Numbered from the stretch's first letter, positions 1 to 9,129 are shown. The stretch: 64,000 nt of DNA from Pedobacter sp. PF22-3 (GCF_026239555.1 NZ_JAPIVP010000004.1:124001-188000); one strand, 5' to 3'. The notes: generated by a model not told the origin, from the sequence alone. Translations and numbers: made by a program.

Positions 1-99
1 CGTGAAGTTACAAAGATGATATAGCCTTTTTTTTTGATAAATTACTGATGAATAATTAGTTAAATTACCACTGGAGTGATTCAGTCATTACCCTGGTTG

Positions 100-1011
100 C
101 TATTTTTTTAAATACGTCATGATTGTTTCATATATGCCTGACGAATTTTCTTCAAACATAAAATGACCGGTATTTTCCAGATTCACCAGTTGATAATTTT
201 CGGCTATCATTGGTAAACTATACTGATAAAAACCGGAAGATACGTTACTGGCTATACCTAAAACAGGCATATTTAACTTCGAATAATTTTTGGCATCGGC
301 TATATCCTGGTTAAAAGCCTGGTACCAGCCATTAGAAGCGCGGATACGCTCTGGCTGATTGTAAACGGATGCATATACATCCCTTTCAAAATCAGGCATC
401 TTTGAACTGTCTACCATCACGTAATCGAAAAGCCAGTCGAGTAGGTAGCGATAACGTCTCTCCAGTAATTTTTCAGGCAGTTCTTTGACTTGATTAAAAC
501 TCATCCACCAGGTATAGGTCTGTTGGTGATCTATTTTTTCTCCAAAAGCTCCCGGAGGCGGCATCAGTTTCATTTGCATCATTCCTTCATTGGGATGCAG
601 GCCATCCGCCAGGATCAGGCGTTCCACCATATCCGGATAATTATGCGCCAGGCTGGCTGCTACCATACCGCCGATATCATGGCCTAATACGTGCGCTTTA
701 CTGATACCCAACAGCGCCATTAACTTGTACACATCAGTAGCCATTGTTTTTTTGTCATAGCCTGATGTTGGTGTTGCCGAGCTGCCCATACCACGAATAT
801 CTATTACGATAACCCTGAAATGATCAGCCAATGGCAGCGCGACAGAACGATAGGAATACCAGGTTTGCGGCCAGCCGGGCAGGCAGATCAATACCGGACC
901 TTTGCCACCACTATCTACAAAGTGCAGCTGCGTTCCATTCACTTCCATTATCTGACTGGTAAAGCCGGGCCAATGTTTTATAAGCTGCGCATCGCTATAT
1001 ACCTGTTCCAT
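100..1011 (-). CDS. alpha/beta hydrolase, epoxide hydrolase-like
   Basis: A 303-residue cytoplasmic alpha/beta-hydrolase with no signal peptide. The oxyanion-hole motif LPGWPQ lies at residues 44-49. The nucleophile elbow GHDIGG (110-115) carries Asp112 where esterases have Ser, which is typical of epoxide hydrolases and haloalkane dehalogenases. The catalytic His is probably His283 in NTGHFMFEE. Its start overlaps the end of the upstream NmrA-like gene by 17 bp, so the two are probably co-transcribed and translationally coupled. The substrate cannot be told from sequence. Family call is firm; the epoxide-hydrolase reading rests on the Asp nucleophile. Confidence 0.85.
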   Translation of the reverse strand: MEQVYSDAQLIKHWPGFTSQIMEVNGTQLHFVDSGGKGPVLICLPGWPQTWYSYRSVALPLADHFRVIVIDIRGMGSSATPTSGYDKKTMATDVYKLMALLGISKAHVLGHDIGGMVAASLAHNYPDMVERLILADGLHPNEGMMQMKLMPPPGAFGEKIDHQQTYTWWMSFNQVKELPEKLLERRYRYLLDWLFDYVMVDSSKMPDFERDVYASVYNQPERIRASNGWYQAFNQDIADAKNYSKLNMPVLGIASNVSSGFYQYSLPMIAENYQLVNLENTGHFMFEENSSGIYETIMTYLKK

Positions 1012-1921
1012 TTTGTGCTATTTTGTTGTTGTTTATTTCGTGAAGTGTTGTTTCTGCCGCTTGCCAGCTTAAGCCAGTATACCGGTTGTTGTCAAGTATA
1101 TGATGATGTGCAGCAAACATGCTGTAGAGATATTGCATCTGCTGCCATTGCGGATACAACTGCTTTTCCCCATCGGGATTTTCTGTCCGTAACTTTTGAA
1201 TGTAAGCCGAGAATTGTTCCAGCGTACCTTGTTCTTTTAATTCGAAATGTTCCCCAAAAATGCGTCCGGCGAGCACAGCCAGTTCATTCGGGCTAATCTG
1301 GAAACCTGCAATGCGGAGAAATCGTGGCGCATCATCATCCAATGCAGCATATGCAGTGAAAGCGGCTGTATCTTCTATAGTAGTGAAGTCGATCTGCCAA
1401 TCTGCTTTCTCCGAATAGTAGGTAATGGTCTTTGCTTTTGTATCCAGGAGTGGAATATCATACTGCAAAACATAGGCAAAAGCACCGTTAAATACTGAAG
1501 TAGCACGGATGTTGCTAGTTTCCAGTACGGACTGAAACTCCTTACGCAGGTCAAAATTCCTGTTTTCGCCCTGCTGTAGTTGGGTAAAATCTGTACAAAA
1601 ATCGGATGGGATAAAGCGTGGAACGCCCGCCTGTACGGCAGCCTGAAGCAATTGGCTTTGTGCCGTTACAATCACCTCGCGTAAGCCTGCAAGTACCGAT
1701 ACCACACAAGAAACACCTTTACAAGCCGATACCAAGCCAGTTTCATCTTCAAAACGAACCGCTATAACCTCTACTCCTAATTTAAGCAGTTCATTTATCT
1801 TCTCCTGATTACTTTCTTCTCTCACCAAGGCTCGTACACTAGCGCCATTTTTGATTAAATGTTTGCATAATCTGCCTCCAAGGTCGCCAGTAGCGCCTGC
1901 AACTAAAATCATATTATTCAT
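995..1921 (-). CDS. NmrA-like NAD(P)-binding oxidoreductase
   Basis: A 308-residue atypical short-chain dehydrogenase of the NmrA/isoflavone-reductase type. The N-terminus MNNMILVAGATGDLGG carries the dinucleotide motif GATGDLGG at 9-16, followed by a VRALVR strand typical of NADP binding. The mid-region PRFIPSDF resembles the substrate-side segment of isoflavone-reductase-like proteins. It sits between a Crp/Fnr-type regulator (74 bp upstream, same strand) and a hydrolase that overlaps its 3' end. The three may form one regulated unit, with this protein acting either as a reductase or as a redox sensor. The substrate is unknown. Confidence 0.8.
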   Translation of the reverse strand: MNNMILVAGATGDLGGRLCKHLIKNGASVRALVREESNQEKINELLKLGVEVIAVRFEDETGLVSACKGVSCVVSVLAGLREVIVTAQSQLLQAAVQAGVPRFIPSDFCTDFTQLQQGENRNFDLRKEFQSVLETSNIRATSVFNGAFAYVLQYDIPLLDTKAKTITYYSEKADWQIDFTTIEDTAAFTAYAALDDDAPRFLRIAGFQISPNELAVLAGRIFGEHFELKEQGTLEQFSAYIQKLRTENPDGEKQLYPQWQQMQYLYSMFAAHHHILDNNRYTGLSWQAAETTLHEINNNKIAQNGTGI

Positions 1922-1995
1922 TGTTCTTTCTTATTTAGATCACAAAACTATGCCCATTGAAAGTCAATCGAACTACCATTTGGTAGATAATACAA

Positions 1996-2556
1996 TTAGC
2001 GAAGATTTTTACGGATACGGCTCAGGGCATTTGGTGTGATGCCGAGGTAAGAAGCCAGTTGCTTTACAGAAATAAATTGCATGAAGCCTGGCTTTTGTAG
2101 AAATGCCAGGTAACGTTCCTCTACAGTCATGGTTTGGAAGCTGATGATCTCGCTGATCATGCGCACCGCCATACCCTCCCAGAGTTTTCGGCCAAACTCC
2201 TGCCATGCGGGAATTTGTCTATAAAGCAAATCCATATCGCTTTTATGGATACAGTATAGTTCCGTGTCTACAACCGCCTCAATATTGAACCGTGAAGGCA
2301 ACGCCGGACTCAGGCTGGAAATTTCAGCGAAAAACTCTCCTGGCTGGACAATCCAGGCCGTAAGTTCCTGATCATCGTTATAGAAAAAGCGAAGTGCTCC
2401 TTTATTTAAAAAATAATAGTGTGAAGCGATCTGGCCGCGTTTCATTAATAATTGACTCTTTTGCAGTGTTTTTAAGGTGAAATGCCCTAAAATCTTCTGA
2501 AGATCTTCTTCTTCCAACCCAACGCTGGAACGTATCAAACTTTTAAGTTCCTGCAT
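1996..2556 (-). CDS. Crp/Fnr-family transcriptional regulator
   Basis: A 186-residue regulator with an N-terminal cyclic-nucleotide-binding-like beta-barrel (about 10-120) and a C-terminal helix-turn-helix (ISVKQLASYLGITPNALSRIRK, about 160-183). The length and the short HTH ending are typical of the many Crp-like regulators of Bacteroidota that lack a recognisable cAMP pocket. It is upstream of and co-directional with the NmrA-like gene and the hydrolase, so local control of these is plausible. A possible 59-codon reading frame upstream overlaps its first codons (see 2543-2722). Confidence 0.85.
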   Translation of the reverse strand: MQELKSLIRSSVGLEEEDLQKILGHFTLKTLQKSQLLMKRGQIASHYYFLNKGALRFFYNDDQELTAWIVQPGEFFAEISSLSPALPSRFNIEAVVDTELYCIHKSDMDLLYRQIPAWQEFGRKLWEGMAVRMISEIISFQTMTVEERYLAFLQKPGFMQFISVKQLASYLGITPNALSRIRKNLR

Positions 2557-2722
2557 ATACTTCTGTAAAAGATCCTAACGACTGTTTTACGTCCTCTCTA
2601 TTGGCCATTTTCTTTAGAATTACCTTATTCGATCTGCCTTCATTAAAATCGCCCTTACTACACGAAATTGCAGGACTGAAAAAAGAAACATAACTAAGGT
2701 TAGGGGTACTATTCAATTTCAT
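2543..2722 (-). CDS. possible small protein (59 aa) coupled to the Crp-like gene
   Basis: An ATG-initiated frame of 59 codons begins MKLNSTPNLSYVSFFSPAIS and ends EVYAGT. Its stop codon lies 14 bp inside the start of the Crp-like gene, an arrangement that would give translational coupling. A purine-rich AAAAGGCAAG lies just upstream of the ATG. I recognise no domain. It could be a real small protein or leader, or a chance frame. Confidence 0.35.
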   Translation of the reverse strand: MKLNSTPNLSYVSFFSPAISCSKGDFNEGRSNKVILKKMANREDVKQSLGSFTEVYAGT

Positions 2723-2968
2723 AATATCTTGCCTTTTTTGTAATTAAATCAATAACTATGCCTCAATAACATAAGCACAGCCCTTTTTCAACCGGATTGA
2801 TCATTTAACCCGAAGAAAAATATCACATACGCATCGATGTGAAATCTAATACCAGAGGTTCTATAAATAAATTTAAAATACAAAAGTAATTGTCTTTTAA
2901 AACCTACTTATAGCTCATGCAATCCCGTTATAAGTTATTAGGTATCTTTAGAAACTTTTAAGCAGCTT
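2723..2968. other. divergent intergenic region between two Crp-like genes
   Basis: This AT-rich stretch separates the minus-strand unit led by the 59-codon frame from the plus-strand Crp-like gene at 2969. It must carry promoters in both directions. I could not place a convincing TTTG-N18-TAnnTTTG pair for either. Confidence 0.4.
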
Positions 2969-3538
2969 ATGAAGCCTTTTCTAAAAAACGATATTGACAT
3001 TTTCAAAAACCTGACGGAAGCCGAATTCAATAAACTTAAAAGTGTTTTTTTCTATCGGAAATATTTGAAAAAAGAATTTATTATAAAAGAAGATACTGCA
3101 GTTCAGCACATTTATTTTATCTCTTCGGGCTTAGTTAAACTATCTTATTTCGATAATGATGCCAATGAATTCATTTTGTCATTTGCTTTTGAAAACTGGT
3201 GGGAAACAGACTTTTCTGCCTTTTATCATCAAACCAAAGCTACGTTAACACTACAATGCCTTGAAAATACAGAGGTATACAGTTTGAGCTTTGATGATTA
3301 CTTTCTGATTTTGAATAAATACAGACTCTCAGACTATTTTTTAGACAAATCAATAAGGGGACATATTGCCAGTCAAAAAAGGATTTTGTCGCTGCTCACA
3401 CTAAATCCGAGACAGCGTTATGAACAATTTCTGCAGGTATATCCATCGCTTGGCCAAAGAGTTCCAAAATCCATACTCGCACGATATCTTGGGGTTTCGA
3501 GGGAGACATTGAGCAGGCTGTATAAAGCTAAAAGATAA
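2969..3538 (+). CDS. Crp/Fnr-family transcriptional regulator
   Basis: A 189-residue protein with a cyclic-nucleotide-binding-like N-terminal barrel and a C-terminal HTH (VPKSILARYLGVSRETLSRLYK, about 165-187). It is a paralogue of the regulator at 1996-2556 and is transcribed away from it. The RidA gene follows 77 bp downstream, which suggests that RidA expression is linked to this regulator. No glycine- or arginine-rich cAMP signature is visible, so the effector is unknown. Confidence 0.85.
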   Translation: MKPFLKNDIDIFKNLTEAEFNKLKSVFFYRKYLKKEFIIKEDTAVQHIYFISSGLVKLSYFDNDANEFILSFAFENWWETDFSAFYHQTKATLTLQCLENTEVYSLSFDDYFLILNKYRLSDYFLDKSIRGHIASQKRILSLLTLNPRQRYEQFLQVYPSLGQRVPKSILARYLGVSRETLSRLYKAKR

Positions 3539-3615
3539 AAGTGATCCTGGTCACACCCGAATTACAAAAAGTACTTGGAATTTTGCAGGTAAGAAATTTA
3601 TCAGATAGTTTTGTT

Positions 3616-4005
3616 ATGCAAAAAAACATTATCAATCCCTGGACTTGGCAAGATGCAAGAAGTTATGCACAAGCGGTAGAAGTAAAAAATGCAGAAGGTA
3701 CGCTATATGTTTCTGGTCAAACTGCGATAAGTGATCAGGGCGTATCAAGCGATGAAGATATGCGTTCGCAAATCATCCATACCATTCAAAATTTAGAGAA
3801 AGTTATTCATAAAGCAGATTATGAATTGAAGAACGTGGTCAGGTTAAATATTTATACCACTTCAAGCTCAGAATTATTCGAAAATTTTGACGTCATTCAA
3901 AATTGGATCAATAAAAATAATATCAAGCAAGCTTCTACTGTACTGGAGGTAAAAAGCCTTTTTGAAACACTAAAAATTGAACTTGAAGCGACAGTGGTAA
4001 AATAG
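3616..4005 (+). CDS. RidA (YjgF/YER057c) family protein
   Basis: The homologous part starts at the ATG at 3616 (MQKNIINPWTWQDARSYAQA), giving about 129 residues. A longer frame from a GTG at 3541 adds 25 unrelated residues and is unlikely. RidA-fold features are GTLYVSGQTAI near the N-terminus, the KADYELKNVVRLNIYTT core and a C-terminal LKIELEATVV strand. RidA proteins hydrolyse reactive enamine/imine intermediates from PLP enzymes; several subfamilies lack the catalytic Arg. Here an Arg is present in VVRLNIY, but subfamily assignment needs an alignment. Confidence 0.85.
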   Translation: MQKNIINPWTWQDARSYAQAVEVKNAEGTLYVSGQTAISDQGVSSDEDMRSQIIHTIQNLEKVIHKADYELKNVVRLNIYTTSSSELFENFDVIQNWINKNNIKQASTVLEVKSLFETLKIELEATVVK

Positions 4006-4522
4006 TTTTGAAAATCTGCCGCCATTCTCTTTTAAGTTTTAAAGTTTTCTGGATGAGACAATGGAGCTATAAAATTGGGAGTATTAGGTCTTTTAGTAAT
4101 TACTTCTAAAAACTGAATAAATTTCAAACCTAAAATTACTGGTCAAATTTTAATACCTCAAGCATAATTGTCCGATGTTTTATAGTCCATTCGCGGAGTT
4201 ACAAGATCAATGGCGCGAAACTATTCCCGTGTTCAGAATGGGTATAACATACCGCATTTTTCGCCTGGCTTCCGCGGACAGCTATAATCAGGCTATTTTG
4301 CTCCAGGTTAACGGAGTTCCTTAGTTAGGATTCTTAAAGTAATGGGCTCAAAGCGGCTCGCTTCATTCCGGGTTAATCTGGCAAATCTGTTCAGGTAGCA
4401 AAGCAATACATCTAAAAACAGATTTTTCTAAAGCAACATCTTTATCAAAACCATTATGCGTTTTTAGCGTTAACGTATACATAGGTTTCCATATCATAAA
4501 ACAAGATTAACAGCGCTATTGT
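4006..4522. other. intergenic region with a 49-codon frame, possibly decayed
   Basis: About 500 bp without a clear gene. The frame 4175-4324 (plus) starts MFYSPFAELQDQWRETIPVF and stops after 49 codons. Its composition looks protein-like, and the GC content is higher than in the flanks (4175-4320). It could be the remnant of a longer gene. I recognise no family and see no ribosome-binding signal. Confidence 0.25.
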
Positions 4523-5176
4523 ATGAAACATGTATATCTAATTTTCGCCTCCATCCTATTATTATCTGCCTGTAACAGCAATCAAAAAAAAGCAGAAAAC
4601 AATCTGGTTTCGCAAACCAAAGTCTCTGACAGTACCAATATTATCCCTCCAAAAGAAAACGATGTTGAAGTAAAGAATTGGTTAGATGATTTTAAAAATT
4701 TTAGGGAAGCCCTGCATTTAAAGGATCTCAAAAAATTGAAAACTTATTTCGATTTCCCCGTTTCTGACGATGGCACTTCAATTTGGAGCTTATGCAATTT
4801 AACCGCAGCAGAAATACAGGTGAGAAAAAACAAGTTCAAAAATTCTGATCTATTTTATGAGCAAGATTTAGAACAATACCATACCCGAATTTTCAATGCC
4901 GATTTTGTTAAAATGTTATTGAAAATTAAATCTGACAAGCTGTATGCAACACACTTTAATGAAACGCCAGAAGTTACAACAGCTGATCATATATATAAAC
5001 TGATTGCAGAATACAATCCGACTAGTAAGATATTAAGTTTCAACTTAGCTTATGCCAACAACGAAACAGACGAGGAAGGCAATCGCGTAAGTGAGGGTGA
5101 ATACAATGTTATTTACAGTTTCACCGTTATCGATGGTAAATATCTAAAATTTAAGAGAATAGATATTGCCGGGTAA
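4523..5176 (+). CDS. hypothetical lipoprotein
   Basis: A 217-residue predicted lipoprotein. The N-terminus MKHVYLIFASILLLSAC ends in a lipobox with Cys17, followed by a polar NSNQKKAENN linker, so the mature protein is membrane-tethered. The body (WLDDFKNFREALHLKDLKKLKTYFDFP) resembles small NTF2-like or DUF4348-type secreted proteins of Bacteroidota, but I cannot place it in a family with certainty. It is the first of several lipoprotein or anchored genes on this strand, each separated by over 60 bp, so not an obvious operon. Confidence 0.7.
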   Translation: MKHVYLIFASILLLSACNSNQKKAENNLVSQTKVSDSTNIIPPKENDVEVKNWLDDFKNFREALHLKDLKKLKTYFDFPVSDDGTSIWSLCNLTAAEIQVRKNKFKNSDLFYEQDLEQYHTRIFNADFVKMLLKIKSDKLYATHFNETPEVTTADHIYKLIAEYNPTSKILSFNLAYANNETDEEGNRVSEGEYNVIYSFTVIDGKYLKFKRIDIAG

Positions 5177-5416
5177 AACAAAATCATGAAAACCCATTCT
5201 CAAATGGCATGATATCCAAGGCAATTTATTTGATTATTAATGTGGCAAAAAGATAATTTATTATCAAAAACTAAATTAACAAATGGCTTTTATTGAATCT
5301 TAAAACAAAGGGATTATCATTTTTTAGCAAGTGTAATTTCGGCAAAGGCTAAATTTTCGTTAAACCAAATAAGGGGAAATATGTTAATAATAAATCTTAA
5401 TTAATGTTTTCAACTC

Positions 5417-6052
5417 ATGACAAAAATCGGTAAATATTTACTGGTAGTTCTATCTGTATTAACTTATGCTTGTAATAATCAGCAAACTACCAAAAAAGCA
5501 GTTGAAGTTGCTGGTACAGATACCACAGCAACGGCCGTCATTGACACCTCCAACAACTTAGCGCCATCAGGTCAGCTGCCAAAAGACCAGCAAGAAGAAG
5601 CCCGCATCAATTATCAGGATAGCATTGATTTTGAACGGTACCAGGTAGATGCTGAAAAAGTAACTAAACATGCACCTATAGATTGGACAAGCTATCCCGA
5701 AGCTAAAGATTTTAAAACACGAATTACCGAAGCCTATACAACTATTGAGGTTGATTTTGCAGGATATTATGTGGTTTCCGTGTTTGGTTGTGGAGCAAGC
5801 TGTATTATGGGTTTTATGGTTGATGTTCGCGACGGTAAAATTTACGATTTACCATTAGGTGAAGAGAATTCATGTCTTTTCGCAGAAGATAGTGCAATGG
5901 GTAACCTGAAAAGCAGGCTTTTTATTGCCGGAGTTTGTAAAGAAAACGCGGATGATAAAAAAGTCTATTACAAAGCTTATTTATGGGACGAGGATAAAAA
6001 AGAATTTGGAAAAGTGGAGGCCGATGCATTTTTAAAAAACAAGCTAAATTAA
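5417..6052 (+). CDS. hypothetical lipoprotein
   Basis: A 211-residue predicted lipoprotein with the signal MTKIGKYLLVVLSVLTYAC (lipid-modified Cys19) and a Thr-rich linker. The globular part contains a paired-cysteine motif FGCGASCIMGFMVDVRDGKIYDLP and later Cys residues (NSCLF, GVCKE), suggesting disulfides or metal binding outside the cytoplasm. No named family is recognised with confidence. Upstream 5177-5416 is AT-rich and non-coding. Confidence 0.7.
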   Translation: MTKIGKYLLVVLSVLTYACNNQQTTKKAVEVAGTDTTATAVIDTSNNLAPSGQLPKDQQEEARINYQDSIDFERYQVDAEKVTKHAPIDWTSYPEAKDFKTRITEAYTTIEVDFAGYYVVSVFGCGASCIMGFMVDVRDGKIYDLPLGEENSCLFAEDSAMGNLKSRLFIAGVCKENADDKKVYYKAYLWDEDKKEFGKVEADAFLKNKLN

Positions 6053-6116
6053 TTTTCAGAGCGTATAGTTAAACATTTTAAACATAGCTTCTGCGCTTTT
6101 TACAATAAACAATCAA

Positions 6117-6662
6117 ATGACTGCTAAAAAGATCTTTAAAATCATTGGAATATTGATTACAGTATTCATCGCACTTATTCTTTTGTTTTTTGGTTTCATT
6201 TGGGGGAGCATAGCATGGAACCGCTACAGTAAAAAGAAAGAAGCCATTCGGTACCAGAAAGCAGTTTGCGACACGATAAAAACGGTGCAAGGGAACTTTG
6301 AAATTATGGTTAATGGTTTTACAAACAAAGAATTAAAAAAGATTAACTTTTATTTGCAGCGCGACAAACGCATTGTTAAAGATACCACTATAAATTTTGT
6401 AGGTAAAGATGACCGGGAAACTCAAACACTTATCATGCCTTTTAAAGAATTTAACATTAACGATCGGATTATCCTTGTCATTAAAAACAGAACTTATTTA
6501 CTTTCGGGATTTAGCTACATGGCGGTTTACAATTACGGTATGTTTGGCCCGGTTGGGCCATGCCATTGCGCAACAAGTGGCTACCAAAATGTAAACGGCA
6601 AGCCTGGTGGCTCAGGCTTGTTGCTTAAAAACGAAGGCTTAGTGAATTATAAGTTACCATAG
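6117..6662 (+). CDS. hypothetical membrane-anchored protein
   Basis: A 181-residue protein with one N-terminal hydrophobic helix (about 7-32, IIGILITVFIALILLFFGFIW) followed by basic residues (NRYSKKKE), and then an extracytoplasmic-looking beta-rich domain with a CHCATSGY motif. The lack of a cleavage or lipobox motif suggests an uncleaved anchor. Family not recognised. It lies 64 bp after the lipoprotein at 5417-6052. Confidence 0.65.
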   Translation: MTAKKIFKIIGILITVFIALILLFFGFIWGSIAWNRYSKKKEAIRYQKAVCDTIKTVQGNFEIMVNGFTNKELKKINFYLQRDKRIVKDTTINFVGKDDRETQTLIMPFKEFNINDRIILVIKNRTYLLSGFSYMAVYNYGMFGPVGPCHCATSGYQNVNGKPGGSGLLLKNEGLVNYKLP

Positions 6663-6872
6663 CTAAGACGTGAATAAACGGAACAGATAGAAGGAAATCT
6701 GTCTTAACTTAATCCTTGCGTATTGTTTCTATTGGTTTGTAAAATAAAGACGCATGTGCTTCATTGAAAAAAGATAGCGCAATTACTATAAATATTTTTT
6801 TGAAAAAGACACCGTGCAGATAAAAATTTGCTTAAAGAAAACCGCCACTACTAAGTTATTAATCAAAACACT

Positions 6873-7610
6873 ATGATGAAATCGCTTCAAAAATTTATAC
6901 TCTTTTTTGGTATAACATTAACAATTGCTGCTTGTCAAAACAAGCAGAAAAAACAAGAAACACTTGCTGTAGACACCTTGGTTCACCAAACGGAAGTCCC
7001 TCAGCAAGTACAACCCACAAATTCAGATCCTGTTTTTCCTGGCACCGGTAATACCATAACAGATTTTGTTCCGGCCAATTACAAAATGGATTTAGAAGCA
7101 ACAGGAGATCTGAACAATGATGGCGAAAAAGATGCAGTTATTGTACTTATCAATACAAGAGATACCACCGCACTTCGCCCTACACTAGTACTCTTAAAAC
7201 AAGGTGAAAAATATAACCTTTACAGTAAATCTCTCTCCGTGATTGGGCCTAAATATCGCGAAGATGGTTATCCAGTCTGCGATTACGAAAATGTTGGTAT
7301 TGATAGTGGAAAACTGGTTATTTCGATGCAATCTACTGGCCCGGCAGGCAGCATAGAAAGCATTTACAAATACATCGATAAAGCTTTAGTTTTAACGCAA
7401 ATTAATGCTTTTAGCATGGGCGCTGGCGGACAAACTGATCAAAAAATCGATTTGCTAAAAGGCACTTATACCCAAACCGATATTAATACGATGAAAGAGG
7501 CTATGCCTAGCACAACTAAAACGAAAACATACAAAATACCAACAGTTCTCTTTAAAGATAGCGATCCAAGCGAAATCATGATGAAAGCTTTTGATCAAGT
7601 GGGGAATTAG
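6873..7610 (+). CDS. hypothetical lipoprotein with an FG-GAP/VCBS-like calcium motif
   Basis: A 245-residue predicted lipoprotein with signal and lipobox ending at Cys21 (TLTIAAC), then a Gln/Thr-rich linker. Residues around 75-90 read ATGDLNNDGEKDAVIVL, the DxDxDG-type calcium-binding pattern seen in FG-GAP/VCBS repeat proteins; only one such motif is evident. The rest has a beta-rich look. Role unknown, presumably at the outer or inner membrane facing the periplasm. It belongs with the neighbouring run of secreted proteins. Confidence 0.7.
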   Translation: MMKSLQKFILFFGITLTIAACQNKQKKQETLAVDTLVHQTEVPQQVQPTNSDPVFPGTGNTITDFVPANYKMDLEATGDLNNDGEKDAVIVLINTRDTTALRPTLVLLKQGEKYNLYSKSLSVIGPKYREDGYPVCDYENVGIDSGKLVISMQSTGPAGSIESIYKYIDKALVLTQINAFSMGAGGQTDQKIDLLKGTYTQTDINTMKEAMPSTTKTKTYKIPTVLFKDSDPSEIMMKAFDQVGN

Positions 7611-7702
7611 ATTTGATAGGGTAAAGATTATTATAAGATGCTAAATAAAAAACCATTTTTTTCTATTTTAGATGAATTAAGACACAACCATATGCTTCTC
7701 TT

Positions 7703-8374
7703 ATGATCAATAAACTACTGTATATCCTGGTTCTAAACATCTTGTTCAGCTTGAACTTAAATGCACAAAACAGCGCAAAAAAAACCGCTGATGTAGTTCC
7801 ATTTCAGGTAACAGTTAAAGAATCTACCTTTAAAGGTAAAAATGCTTTAGAACTGGAAATGAAAGGTGAAGCAAACGGAGACAATACGCTTGCGGTCTTA
7901 AAGGATATTGAATTCCATAACGGGATAATTGAGGCTACAATTTCAGGGCAACCGCTTGCAAGCGCCGGAGAAACAGCCCGTGGATTTGTTGGGATAGCAT
8001 TCAGAGCAGCTTCTGACGCTTCAAAAATGGAGGTTTTTTATTTACGTCCTACCAATGGTCGGGCAAATGATCAGTTACGCAGAAATCATTCCAGCCAGTA
8101 TATTTCTATTCCGGGATATCCCTGGGAAAAATTGAGAAAAGAAACGCCGGGAAAGTATGAGGCATATGTAGATATATTGCCGGCAGAATGGGTCAAAGTA
8201 AAAATTGTAGTACAAGATGAAACGGCCAGACTATATGTAAACGGTGCGCATCAACCTACTTTGATCGTAAATGACCTGAAGCAGGGTAAAAATATCCGCG
8301 GAAGTGTAGGATTATGGATTGGCCCTGGGACACTAGGTCATTTTACTGATGTTAAAATAACCAAAGAAGATTAA
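7703..8374 (+). CDS. secreted concanavalin-like (DUF1080-type) protein
   Basis: A 223-residue protein with a Sec signal (MINKLLYILVLNILFSLNLNAQ) and a jelly-roll-type domain. Motifs such as FHNGIIEATISG, GFVGIAFRA, MEVFYLRPTNGR and VKIVVQDETARLYVNG match the concanavalin-like fold shared by LamG and DUF1080/3-keto-disaccharide hydrolase domains. It is probably a periplasmic or surface glycan-related protein. Catalytic status is not visible. It is followed by two very small frames and no obvious operon partner. Confidence 0.7.
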   Translation: MINKLLYILVLNILFSLNLNAQNSAKKTADVVPFQVTVKESTFKGKNALELEMKGEANGDNTLAVLKDIEFHNGIIEATISGQPLASAGETARGFVGIAFRAASDASKMEVFYLRPTNGRANDQLRRNHSSQYISIPGYPWEKLRKETPGKYEAYVDILPAEWVKVKIVVQDETARLYVNGAHQPTLIVNDLKQGKNIRGSVGLWIGPGTLGHFTDVKITKED

Positions 8375-8484
8375 CAATTAGAATCATAATTTTGCACGAT
8401 TAGACTACCAGTTCGGCGTATGTGTAGCTAAAATTGGCATTAATTAAAGTGCGATTGCTTTATTTGCGGTTTAATTTTATTCAT

Positions 8485-8667
8485 ATGACTAATTTTTATG
8501 CTTGTAGAAGTTATCAAACATTTAAAAAAATGTTGTCGTCTGTAGCTTATGGTCAATCAAAATCTGCTAATAATAACTGTCCTTGCAGTAATTCTTTGGA
8601 AATTAGCGACTGGAAACCACAATTAAACAAAGCTTTAGATACAAGAGATAATCCTTACTACAGATAA
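8485..8667 (+). CDS. hypothetical small protein (60 aa)
   Basis: The most natural start is the ATG at 8485 (MTNFYACRSYQTFKKMLSSV); an in-frame TTG at 8434 is possible. It has a short Cys pair (NCPCSNS). No domain recognised. A frame with a better-defined membrane profile follows 22 bp later. Confidence 0.4.
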   Translation: MTNFYACRSYQTFKKMLSSVAYGQSKSANNNCPCSNSLEISDWKPQLNKALDTRDNPYYR

Positions 8668-8689
8668 AATTTAAACTTAAAATACAATT

Positions 8690-8894
8690 ATGACCGTTAC
8701 TTACATGATGTTGGCTTTCACAACAATTTATTTGACAAGCACCTATCTCTATTACAGATACACAGTAAAAAAAGGTACAGAATTTTGGTATAAGCCCTTA
8801 TTCCTTTTTGGTAATCGGTATATTATTTTTATTATCGCTTTACGGAAGTTTAACCAGCACCCCATTTGGAGAAATCGTTCCATTCATTAGATAG
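8690..8894 (+). pseudogene. small membrane protein, apparently frameshifted
   Basis: The frame from 8690 reads MTVTYMMLAFTTIYLTSTYL and has a hydrophobic first half, then turns polar and stops at 8890. If one T is removed from the five-T run at 8805-8809, the frame continues as a second hydrophobic helix (VIGILFLLSLYGS) and ends at 8894 after 67 residues. Two helices make a far more plausible small membrane protein than the uncorrected frame. The cause could be a genuine mutation or a homopolymer sequencing error. Confidence 0.45.
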
Positions 8895-9129
8895 CTTATT
8901 CGGGTTGAGAATTGTTTAATTAGCAACATAATACTTTAGATAACCTGTAAAAAGCTCATGAAAGGTTATTACCTGTTATTGTTGGTATTTGCATCAGGTG
9001 CAATCCCATTCCTCAAAAATACAAGCATCCGGGGGTACAAGAATTAACTGTATTACTTCCTACTTCCACTTGCTATCTCAAACCCTGCTTTGCACAAAGG
9101 ATTCAAAAACCAACCTGACTTAAAACAAA
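8895..9129. other. intergenic region before the TlpA operon terminator
   Basis: No convincing gene. A 29-codon hydrophobic frame at 8958-9047 is too short to support. The region separates a plus-strand and a minus-strand transcription unit. Confidence 0.4.

Noticed and set aside
820..1296. 158-codon plus-strand frame
   Set aside because: Lies across two well-supported minus-strand genes and has no domain signal.
3541..3615. GTG start giving RidA 25 extra residues
   Set aside because: The extra residues do not match the family; the ATG at 3616 begins the homologous sequence.
8958..9047. 29-codon hydrophobic frame
   Set aside because: Too short, no coding evidence and no neighbour relation.
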